Assembly (NCBI GenBank): GCA_045616985.1
Contig: JAZLHU010000004.1
Span: forward strand, 1-26,073
Direction of reading: 5' to 3'
DNA from: RUG13409 sp045616985
GTDB lineage: Bacteria; Bacillota; Clostridia; Peptostreptococcales; Anaerovoracaceae
DNA: 26,073 nucleotides
The position numbers and the translations under genes are program-made. Within the stretch, counting starts at the first letter, position 1. Each line of letters begins with the position of its first letter. This document shows, in pieces, positions 7,877 to 15,158 of the stretch. The notes under the pieces are model-generated. The model made no database searches and was not told where the DNA came from. It saw nothing but the letters and a program-made list of their open reading frames with translations.

Positions 7877-7897
7877 CTGCTTTTTGGGGAGACATTT

Positions 7898-8836
7898 ATG
7901 CATATTGATTGGGCCCTTACGGGCGTGACCGTTACCTCGGTTGTGAAATTGGGTATTATGGCACTCTTCGGTGTTATGGGCGTAAAAATGGGGATCCTGG
8001 ATGACGTCGGAACAGATAAGCTTACCAAGGTCCTTTTGAATATTCTTATTCCGGCAATGCTTTTTTCCAGTTATTTTACTGAATTTCAGCCGGATAAGCT
8101 TTCAAATATGCTTAAGGTTTTTCTGGCAAGCTTTCTCTGCCATGTTGTAAGCATGGTGATTATAAGACTTGTCATCAGAAAGAAAAACAATCCGGAATAC
8201 GAGGTTGAATCCGCCATGGCGCTTCTTACCAATTGCGGAAGCATAGGAATACCTCTTATTTCCATGATACTTGGTCAGGAGTGCGTATTCTTTGTTGCGG
8301 CCTATATGACCATCAACAGCTTTTTCCTTTGGATTTATGTGCCGCTTTTGTTTTCGGGGAAGGTCACAAGGCAAAGTGTAAAAAAGGCATTTATTTCACC
8401 TTGCCTTGTTGCAATATACTCAGGGTTGATAGTATTCTTTTTCAGAATCCCGATTCCTCAGATCATTGCGGTCCCCATTGAAAGCGTCGGAGCATGCTCT
8501 GCATCCGTTGCGATGATGATCGGAGGAGCCCTCGTTGCAAGAAGCGATATCAAGAAGCTCCTGAAAAACCCGCGGGCTTACTTTGTTACGTTTGTAAGGC
8601 TCATATTAAACCCTCTGGTTTGTATTCCGGTGCTGTTATTGATTCCGATGCCGAGAGAGCTGTCTTTGACCATATACATTGCTCACGCTGCGGGCTCCGG
8701 CTTTGCCTGTGCAATGCTGGCAAGAGAATATAAAAAGAACGCAGGCTATTGCGCCGGTATCATGGCTTTGGCAACCGTATTTTGCATGGTGACGGTTCCC
8801 GTTATGGTTGCCGTGTACACAATGTTTATAAATTAA
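7898..8836 (+). CDS. AEC-family (auxin efflux carrier/malate permease-like) transporter
   Basis: A 312-residue integral membrane protein with about ten hydrophobic segments in two five-helix halves. The first half carries LLNILIPAMLF and the conserved NCGSIGIPL stretch (about residues 112-120), typical of the AEC family's broken-helix region. The second half repeats the pattern with VAMMIGGALV and RLILNPLVCIPVLLL. Bacterial members move malate, malonate or other organic acids or amino-acid-like anions; the substrate here is not readable. The ATG is preceded by ggggag. It heads a run of closely spaced genes, 34 bp ahead of the DUF5058-type gene with no terminator between, which hints at organic/amino-acid transport coupled to those genes. 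Confidence 0.9.
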   Translation: MHIDWALTGVTVTSVVKLGIMALFGVMGVKMGILDDVGTDKLTKVLLNILIPAMLFSSYFTEFQPDKLSNMLKVFLASFLCHVVSMVIIRLVIRKKNNPEYEVESAMALLTNCGSIGIPLISMILGQECVFFVAAYMTINSFFLWIYVPLLFSGKVTRQSVKKAFISPCLVAIYSGLIVFFFRIPIPQIIAVPIESVGACSASVAMMIGGALVARSDIKKLLKNPRAYFVTFVRLILNPLVCIPVLLLIPMPRELSLTIYIAHAAGSGFACAMLAREYKKNAGYCAGIMALATVFCMVTVPVMVAVYTMFIN

Positions 8837-8870
8837 GTTTTTATATATTTTTTGAAAAAGGAGAGGAATT

Positions 8871-9599
8871 ATGACTAAGGAATTTTCGATTAATCACCCT
8901 CTTTTGTATGTCTTGGCCGGACTTTGTGTATTGGTTGTACTTATCCAATCAATAGTCTTTTTGAAGAAGGCATGGAAGAGAGCCATTGAACTTGGTTATT
9001 CCAAGGACAGACTTAAAAAAATAGCCGTTACCGCCGCAATCTTTACAATTGCTCCTGCACTTGCCATAGGCATCGGGATCATCACATTATCCGGTACTCT
9101 CGGGATTCCGCTTCCGTGGCTGAGGCTTTCGGTCGTAGGTTCCATTGTTTACGAGCTTTCTGCTGCCGACACAGCGGCTGCGGCTGTCGGGACTAAGCTT
9201 GGCGGTGTTTTAACTGCACAGCAGTTTTCGACCATTGCATGGACAATGACACTGGGTATTGCGATCGGTATTGTAATGATTCCCGGCTTTTGCAAAAAGA
9301 CGACAAGTGTTATCGGTAATGCCGGAAAGAAGGACAAGAAGTGGGGAGAGCTGCTTCTTAATGCGATATTCTTCGGACTTATCGCGACCTTTGTGGGTCA
9401 GGGATTATCCGGAGTCACTTTAAATCCCGAAGGAAGAGTTACAGCTTTGGTGCTTTTGGTATCTGCTGTTGTAATGTGCATCCTCGGTGTTTGCAAAAAT
9501 AAGTTTAAATGGGAATGGCTTAACGATTATGCTCTTCCGATTTGCATGGTACTCGGGATGGCATCTGCCATTCCGTTCAGTATATGGCTTTGTAAATAG
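8871..9599 (+). CDS. DUF5058-type multi-pass membrane protein
   Basis: A 242-residue hydrophobic protein with about six or seven membrane segments (near 13-33, 49-71, 80-100, 119-139, 160-180, 189-207, 219-240). The region around residues 70-105 (TLGIPLPWLRLS then SAADTAAAAVG) is the part I recognise as DUF5058-like, a family of unknown function in Clostridia. It has a strong AGGAGAGG ribosome site. A second small membrane gene starts 14 nt downstream with its own strong site, and an aminotransferase/lyase gene follows. This arrangement suggests a two-subunit transporter for an amino acid or a related product. The family call is moderately confident; the transport role is inference. Confidence 0.75.
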   Translation: MTKEFSINHPLLYVLAGLCVLVVLIQSIVFLKKAWKRAIELGYSKDRLKKIAVTAAIFTIAPALAIGIGIITLSGTLGIPLPWLRLSVVGSIVYELSAADTAAAAVGTKLGGVLTAQQFSTIAWTMTLGIAIGIVMIPGFCKKTTSVIGNAGKKDKKWGELLLNAIFFGLIATFVGQGLSGVTLNPEGRVTALVLLVSAVVMCILGVCKNKFKWEWLNDYALPICMVLGMASAIPFSIWLCK

Positions 9600-9613
9600 G
9601 GAGGAGGAAGGTT

Positions 9614-10270
9614 ATGGACAGTGAATACATGAAAGGCATACATAAATCGGGTAAGACCTGGTTCTTTGTTGCGTATATTTTTATTTTCCTTTTCCCGGTA
9701 GCGGTAAGCATCTATTTTAATGCATGGCCGAATCCATCCGAGCTTTTTACGGCAGCGCTCGGCGTTGTTCCCGTTTACTGGACCGTAGGTGTTGTTGAAG
9801 CATTAACATATATGCCGATGCTCGGCGCAGGCGGAAGCTATCTTGGATTTATTACAGGCAATATGTCGAATCTGAAGGTTCCTGTTGCACTTAATGCCAT
9901 GGACTCTCTCGGCATTAAGCAGGGAAGCGAAGAAGGTGACGTTATTTCAACGATCGTTATTGCAATAAGCTCAATAGTGACTGTAGCAGTAATAGTAATA
10001 TTTGTTGTTCTTACAGTGCCTCTTGCTCCGATATTTGCGGCACCGGTCCTTCAGCCCGCATTTAACAACGTGGTTCCCGCGCTGTTTGGCGGAATGATGG
10101 TCGCATATATTTCAAAATGCCCAAAGGTCGCACTTCCTGTTATCCTTTTGGGAGCAGCAATCTTTATTGCAATTCCGTCTCTTGCAGGTGTATATCCTTT
10201 GGTTCTTCCTGTACTTGCTGCATTGGCCGTAGTATATTCGAGAATGCTTTATAAAAAGGGAAAGCTTTAG
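9614..10270 (+). CDS. Small multi-pass membrane protein, likely partner of the DUF5058 protein
   Basis: A 218-residue membrane protein I cannot place in a named family. Hydrophobic segments lie near 16-35, 44-71, 109-165 (probably two helices) and 171-212. A glycine-rich loop with MLGAGGSYLGFITGNMSNLKV (about 69-89) between segments resembles a substrate or partner-contact loop. The gene is preceded by gggaggagg and sits 14 nt after the DUF5058 gene and 18 nt before the PLP enzyme gene, so translation and stoichiometry with its neighbours are probably matched. I infer a two-component permease with the preceding gene. Confidence 0.75.
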   Translation: MDSEYMKGIHKSGKTWFFVAYIFIFLFPVAVSIYFNAWPNPSELFTAALGVVPVYWTVGVVEALTYMPMLGAGGSYLGFITGNMSNLKVPVALNAMDSLGIKQGSEEGDVISTIVIAISSIVTVAVIVIFVVLTVPLAPIFAAPVLQPAFNNVVPALFGGMMVAYISKCPKVALPVILLGAAIFIAIPSLAGVYPLVLPVLAALAVVYSRMLYKKGKL

Positions 10271-10288
10271 TTTAAAAAGGCGAGAAAA

Positions 10289-11503
10289 ATGAAATACGAT
10301 TTTGATCAAATTATAGACAGACATGGTCTTGATGCCATTGCCGTAGATCCGGATCCCGAAAGCCCTTACAGAAAGGGCATTGAGCTTAAACACGGGATCA
10401 CGGATCACATCCCGATGTGGATAGCAGATATGAATTTTGCAACCTGTCCGGATATTCAGAGCGCAATTGCAAAAAGACTGGCGCATCCCTGTTTTGGATA
10501 TTTTCAAATCAGAGATGAATATTACAACGCTGTTATCAACTGGCATAAAGCCCGTAAGGGCGCAGATGATATTGTCAGGGAAAACATCGGATATGAAAAC
10601 GGTGTACTGGGCGGAGTTGCAAGCGTTCTTAAAACCGTTCTTCCCGAAGGAGGAAAGGTTTTAGTTCATTCTCCGACGTATGTCGGCTTTACCCACGTTT
10701 TGGACGGCGTTGGATACGAAACGATCCACAGCCCTCTTGTGCGCGACGAAAACGGAGTATGGCGCATGGACTTTGAAGATATGCAGGCACGCATAAAAGA
10801 GCACGATCTTAAGATTGCGATCTTCTGTTCTCCGCACAATCCTACGGGCCGCGTATGGGAAAGAGAAGAAATTGAAAAGGCTATGGCGCTTTTTGCAGAG
10901 TATGATATGACGGTCATTTCCGACGAGATTTGGTCCGATCTTATTCTCGGCGAAAATAAGCACATCCCTACGCAGTCTGTTTCTGAAGATGCCAAACAAA
11001 GAACGGTTGCAATGTATGCACCGTCTAAAACCTTTAACCTTGCGGGGCTTATCGGGAGCTATCATATCTGCTATAACGAAGAGTTTGCCGAAAGGCTTCA
11101 AAAGGTCGAGGACAACACCTTCTATAATTCCATCAACGTCTTATCCATGTATGCTCTTATTGGCGGATACAGCAAAAACGGAGAGGAATGGCTGCAGCAG
11201 CTTATTGAGGCAATTGATGCTAATGTGGATTATGCATGCGGGTTTATTGCCGAAAGGTTTAAAGGCGTAAGAGTTTCAAGACCTCAGGGAACATATATGC
11301 TCTTTATAGATTGCAGTGAGTTCTTAAAGGAACACAATATGACAACAAAAGAACTTCTTAAAAAGGGCTGGGAGGCCGGAGTGGATTGGCAGGACGGAGA
11401 GGCATTTTTCCTTTCCGGTGCCATCAGAATCAATCTTGCTCTTCCTATGTCTAAGCTTAAAGAAGCCTTTGAACGTTTGGATAAATATGTTTTTAATGAT
11501 TAG
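10289..11503 (+). CDS. MalY/PatB-family PLP-dependent aminotransferase / C-S lyase
   Basis: A 404-residue fold-type I PLP enzyme. MWIADMNF (43-50) is the N-terminal signature of the MalY/PatB group. SPHNPTGRVW (181-190) contains the Asn that contacts PLP, SDEIW (211-215) the Asp that holds the pyridine nitrogen, and APSKTFNLAGL (244-254) the Schiff-base Lys247. Members act as cystathionine beta-lyases or cysteine-S-conjugate beta-lyases, and some as aminotransferases; the sequence alone does not decide. It lies directly after the putative two-subunit permease, suggesting that the imported compound is its substrate, for example a sulfur amino acid. The start is supported by aggcgag upstream. 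Confidence 0.9.
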   Translation: MKYDFDQIIDRHGLDAIAVDPDPESPYRKGIELKHGITDHIPMWIADMNFATCPDIQSAIAKRLAHPCFGYFQIRDEYYNAVINWHKARKGADDIVRENIGYENGVLGGVASVLKTVLPEGGKVLVHSPTYVGFTHVLDGVGYETIHSPLVRDENGVWRMDFEDMQARIKEHDLKIAIFCSPHNPTGRVWEREEIEKAMALFAEYDMTVISDEIWSDLILGENKHIPTQSVSEDAKQRTVAMYAPSKTFNLAGLIGSYHICYNEEFAERLQKVEDNTFYNSINVLSMYALIGGYSKNGEEWLQQLIEAIDANVDYACGFIAERFKGVRVSRPQGTYMLFIDCSEFLKEHNMTTKELLKKGWEAGVDWQDGEAFFLSGAIRINLALPMSKLKEAFERLDKYVFND

Positions 11504-11539
11504 AGATTTATAAAATTATCAGGAGTTTTTGAAGAAACA

Positions 11540-12484
11540 ATGGGAAACACTTTTTATTTTCAATGGGAAGCTGATTTGATGATTGCACTGCAGGCCTTCC
11601 TTGGAGATGTCGGCGGAAAGATTTCATCGTTTGTATCAATATTCGGCGAAGAACTCATAATGATCGGAGTACTTGGATTTTTATACTGGTGCCACGATAA
11701 AAAGCTCGGACTTAAGTTCGGATACAATATGATATTCATTGCGGTATCATTTCCGCTTCTTAAAAATATTGCCTTAAGGCGCCGTCCGTACATGGACATT
11801 GAAGGAATTAGCTGTCTAAGGCCTGTTGATAAGGGTGCGGATGTAATGGATATTACGGCTCAGGGTTATTCTTTTCCGAGCGGACATACTGCAAATTCAA
11901 CGGCGCTTTACGGATCTTTGGCATATTATTTTAACAATAAGGTTTTAAGAATTATTTGCTGTATTATTCCTGTTCTGGTGGGTATTGCGAGGGTGTGCCT
12001 CGGAAACCATTTTCCGACTGACGTAATGGCCGGGTGGCTTCTCGGGTGCATTGCAATATTCGGTATTCCGCAGATTTTAAAAAGATGTACGGGAAGGCAC
12101 AAGGCTTTGACCTACCTGATCATTTTTCTTGCCTGCTGCAGTGGATTTTTCTTCTGCGATTCCAACGACTACTTTACGGGGCTTGGAATGCTTGGAGGAG
12201 TTTTTGCAGGCAATCTTTTTGAAGAAAAATATGTTAACTTTGAAAATACGAAAGACCCTTTATTCTGTATATTAAGAATAGCAGGAGGCGGAGCGATATA
12301 TGCGGTTTTGAATACCGTAATGAAATTGCCGTTCTCAGAGGAGTTCCTGCTTTCGGCAAGCACAGGACAGTTTGCCTTCAGGGCATTCAGATACATTTTA
12401 ATTATGTTTATTGACCTTGCGCTTTATCCTATGCTTTTTGCAAGGTTTGAGCCGTGGTTTGATAAAAATATCAGAAAGAAATAA
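11540..12484 (+). CDS. PAP2-family membrane phosphatase
   Basis: A 314-residue integral membrane phosphatase with all three PAP2 motifs: K75-x6-R82-P83, PSGH (113-116) and R151-x5-H157-x3-D161. The active site should lie at the membrane face on lipid-phosphate substrates such as undecaprenyl pyrophosphate or phosphatidate. The C-terminal third adds four or so extra hydrophobic segments beyond the core. AGGAG at 11521-11525 is 14 nt from the ATG at 11540, longer than optimal; an internal ATG at residue 14 is a less likely start. It sits among transporter genes and, three genes on, a PlsC-like acyltransferase, so a lipid-phosphate role is reasonable but unproven. Confidence 0.92.
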   Translation: MGNTFYFQWEADLMIALQAFLGDVGGKISSFVSIFGEELIMIGVLGFLYWCHDKKLGLKFGYNMIFIAVSFPLLKNIALRRRPYMDIEGISCLRPVDKGADVMDITAQGYSFPSGHTANSTALYGSLAYYFNNKVLRIICCIIPVLVGIARVCLGNHFPTDVMAGWLLGCIAIFGIPQILKRCTGRHKALTYLIIFLACCSGFFFCDSNDYFTGLGMLGGVFAGNLFEEKYVNFENTKDPLFCILRIAGGGAIYAVLNTVMKLPFSEEFLLSASTGQFAFRAFRYILIMFIDLALYPMLFARFEPWFDKNIRKK

Positions 12485-12497
12485 TAAGGAGTAGCAG

Positions 12498-13604
12498 ATG
12501 ATCGAATTAAAGCACCTGAGAAAGGAATTTGATGACGTTACACCGCTTGAGGATGTAAGCGTCACCATTAATGATGGAGACATCATTGCGGTAATCGGAC
12601 CATCCGGAACGGGGAAGTCCACTCTTTTAAGATGTATCAATATGCTGGAGGAGCCCACCTCCGGTCAGATTATAGTCAATGGCGAGGACATTACCGCCAG
12701 GGGCTGTGATCTTAACGAGGTCCGGAAAAAGATGGGCATGGTTTTCCAGTCCTTTAATCTTTTCGGCCATTTAACAGTTATTGAAAATATTATGAATCCC
12801 CAGATAACCCTTCTCGCAAGAAGCAGACAGGAAGCCTATGATAAGGCCATGGATCTTCTATCCAAGGTAGGTCTGTCATCCAAGGTTTTTGCTTATCCCG
12901 ACGAGCTTTCGGGCGGACAGCAGCAGAGAATTGCCATAGCAAGAACATTGGCAATGGATCCCGACATCATCCTTTTCGATGAACCTACTTCGGCCCTTGA
13001 CCCAAGCATGATAGGCGAGGTTCAGTCCGTAATCAGAATGATTGCAAAAACCGGAAAAACCATGATGATAGTTACTCATGAAATGGATTTTGCAAGGAAA
13101 ATAGCAAACAGAATCTTTTTCATGACAGACGGCGGAATATACGAGGATGGTACTCCAAAGGAGATATTTGACCATCCCAAGAGAAACAAAACTCTCAGAT
13201 TTGTACAAAGACTTACATCTCTCAGTTACAAAATTGAGGACGAAGACTTTGATTTTGAAACGATTTATGATGAGCTTCAGCTTTATGCCGAAAAGCTTCT
13301 TATTGAAAACGAACGTATCAGTAAGCTGCAGCTTGCAATAGAAGAAATCTGTATGAACAATCTTATGCAGATGGATGAAGATCCCAAGATTGCAATTTAT
13401 ATCGACTATTCGGAAAAGAAGGATACCCTGGCACTTGATATCAAGTATAAGGGAGATCATTATGATGTAAATGATTCTGACAATGCTTTGTTTAAAGGCG
13501 TTTTGGCAGAACCGACAACAAGCTACAACGAGGAAGAGCTTGATGAATCACAGGCACCGTATGTTCACAAATCCGGCTTTGTATTCAGATGGGAGGAGGC
13601 TTAA
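12498..13604 (+). CDS. Amino-acid-type ABC transporter ATPase with C-terminal RsbW-like (degenerate HATPase) tail
   Basis: A 368-residue protein. Residues 1-240 are a GlnQ/HisP-type ATPase with Walker A GPSGTGKS (34-41), Q-loop Gln84, signature LSGGQQQR (137-144), Walker B ILFDEP (158-163) and H-loop His194. Residues 241-368 are an extension not found in ordinary GlnQ. It contains LQLAIEEICMNN (277-288), which lines up with the ATP-binding N-box IDIAIDEIFSN of the RsbW-like kinase at 18483, and then strands IAIYIDYS and LALDIKYKGDHYDV that match its following beta strands. The glycine-rich G1/G2 boxes are missing or altered. The next gene encodes the permease 2 bp after this stop codon, so the pair is one transporter. 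Confidence 0.9.
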   Translation: MIELKHLRKEFDDVTPLEDVSVTINDGDIIAVIGPSGTGKSTLLRCINMLEEPTSGQIIVNGEDITARGCDLNEVRKKMGMVFQSFNLFGHLTVIENIMNPQITLLARSRQEAYDKAMDLLSKVGLSSKVFAYPDELSGGQQQRIAIARTLAMDPDIILFDEPTSALDPSMIGEVQSVIRMIAKTGKTMMIVTHEMDFARKIANRIFFMTDGGIYEDGTPKEIFDHPKRNKTLRFVQRLTSLSYKIEDEDFDFETIYDELQLYAEKLLIENERISKLQLAIEEICMNNLMQMDEDPKIAIYIDYSEKKDTLALDIKYKGDHYDVNDSDNALFKGVLAEPTTSYNEEELDESQAPYVHKSGFVFRWEEA

Positions 13605-13606
13605 TT

Positions 13607-15154
13607 ATGAAAAAGAAATTGTTTGTAAGCCTTCTGGCTCTGCTTATGATTTTCAGCTTTGTTTCATCGGTTTTCGCTGCCGGCGAGGGGATGGAATCCA
13701 AAAACGGAATCGAAGCTGTTGCAGATCTGGACGGAAAGAAAATTGCAGTCCAGACCGGCGTTTTGTATGAGGATCTGATCAAGGATACCATTTCGGGTGA
13801 AGAGTGGCTCTATTACAAGATGCCAAACGATATGATAGCAGCTCTTGAGGCAGGAAAAGCAGATGCTTATTTGATTGAAGAGGTTGGCTACTATGCTCAA
13901 AGATACGAACATCCCGAGCTTATGAGACTGAAAGAAACTGCGGGCTACTGTGATTTTGCAGTTATTGTCGGTGCGGATGAGAATCAGCAGCGCTACTTTA
14001 ATCAGCTTCAGGAGTTTATTAAAGCGAAAAAAGCAGACGGCTGGCTTGATGATCTTTATGATTACTGGGTAAAAAACTGGGATCCGAATACCTGTGTCAT
14101 CAGGAAAATTCCGACAAGCACCGGTGAAAACGGAACGGTTACGATCGCCATTGAGGGCGGATACGAGCCATTCTCGTTTGAATCCAACGGTCAGTTCTCC
14201 GGCTACGATGTTGAGTTTATGATGAACTTCTGCGCAGCATACGGATATCAGTGGGATTTCAAGGCAATGGAGTTCGATTCAATTGCAACAGGCTGTCTTG
14301 CGGGAAAATACAACTTTGGTATGAACATTGTTGTGGATGAGGAAAGGGCCGAAGATTCCGTTCTCACCGATCCTTATTACAGATGCGATATCGTCTTTGT
14401 TGTTGAAGGTGAATACGAAGACAGCATGAGCTTTATTGAAAGCTTTAAGCACGGTTTTGAAAAAACCTTCATAAGAGACAACAGATGGAGACTTTTTGCT
14501 GAAGGCATGGGCACAACAATGCTGATCACCGTTCTTTCGATAATTCTCGGAACGGCGCTCGGCTTCCTGCTTTATATGGCATGCAGACACGGAAACAGGA
14601 TAGCAAACGCAATTACAAGTATATTTAACGGTTTTATCTCGGGTATTCCTACGGTAGTATTTCTGATGATACTGGCATTTGTAATATTCGGAAATTCAAA
14701 GCTGGATGTTATGTGGATTTCCGTAATAGGATTTACATTTATATTCGGCGCGGGAATGTACGATAATCTCTGCGTCGGATGCAATGCAATTCCCGTAGGA
14801 CAAGCCGAGGCATCACGCGCACTCGGCTACAGCGATAAGGAAAGCTTCTTTAAGATCATTCTTCCGCAGGCGGCACGGCACTTCCTGCCGATTTACAAAA
14901 ACGATGTTGTATCTCTCATTAAAGAAACATCGGTCGTAGGCTATATTGCCGTAATGGATCTTACAAAGATGGGCGATCTTGTAAGAAGCCGTGCATACAC
15001 GCCGTTTTATGTACTTATTGCCGTAACCATTTTTTACTTCCTGATGGAATTTGTTCTGACATCACTTGTTAAGCTTGTTCAGAATAAATTAGATCCGACA
15101 AAACGCCCGGACGAAACGATCCTTGAAGGAATAGACACCAGCGAGTGGGAGTGA
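13607..15154 (+). CDS. Fused substrate-binding/permease subunit of an amino-acid ABC transporter, binding lobes in swapped order
   Basis: A 515-residue protein. It has a signal peptide or anchor (1-25, cleavage-like VFA-A), then a region resembling lobe 2 of SBP_bac_3 proteins (LDGKKIAVQTG at 41-51, the EAGKADAYLIEE segment near 81-92 and the KKADGWLDDLYDYW end at 141-154). Next comes a region resembling lobe 1 (VTIAIEGGYEPFSF 178-191, SGYDVEFM 198-205, EERAEDSVLTDPYY 245-258, with Arg247 at the usual carboxylate-binding site). The permease domain (about 300-492) has the EAA loop at 398-432. The normal order is lobe 1 then lobe 2. I start at ATG 13607 because gggaggagg (13591-13599) precedes it; the upstream ATG at 13589 overlaps that site. 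It forms a transporter with the preceding ATPase. Confidence 0.9.
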   Translation: MKKKLFVSLLALLMIFSFVSSVFAAGEGMESKNGIEAVADLDGKKIAVQTGVLYEDLIKDTISGEEWLYYKMPNDMIAALEAGKADAYLIEEVGYYAQRYEHPELMRLKETAGYCDFAVIVGADENQQRYFNQLQEFIKAKKADGWLDDLYDYWVKNWDPNTCVIRKIPTSTGENGTVTIAIEGGYEPFSFESNGQFSGYDVEFMMNFCAAYGYQWDFKAMEFDSIATGCLAGKYNFGMNIVVDEERAEDSVLTDPYYRCDIVFVVEGEYEDSMSFIESFKHGFEKTFIRDNRWRLFAEGMGTTMLITVLSIILGTALGFLLYMACRHGNRIANAITSIFNGFISGIPTVVFLMILAFVIFGNSKLDVMWISVIGFTFIFGAGMYDNLCVGCNAIPVGQAEASRALGYSDKESFFKIILPQAARHFLPIYKNDVVSLIKETSVVGYIAVMDLTKMGDLVRSRAYTPFYVLIAVTIFYFLMEFVLTSLVKLVQNKLDPTKRPDETILEGIDTSEWE

Positions 15155-15158
15155 TATT

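Noticed and set aside
13589..13606. Upstream ATG of the ABC receptor-permease
   Set aside because: It overlaps the ribosome site and the end of the ATPase gene; a signal peptide begins cleanly at ATG 13607.
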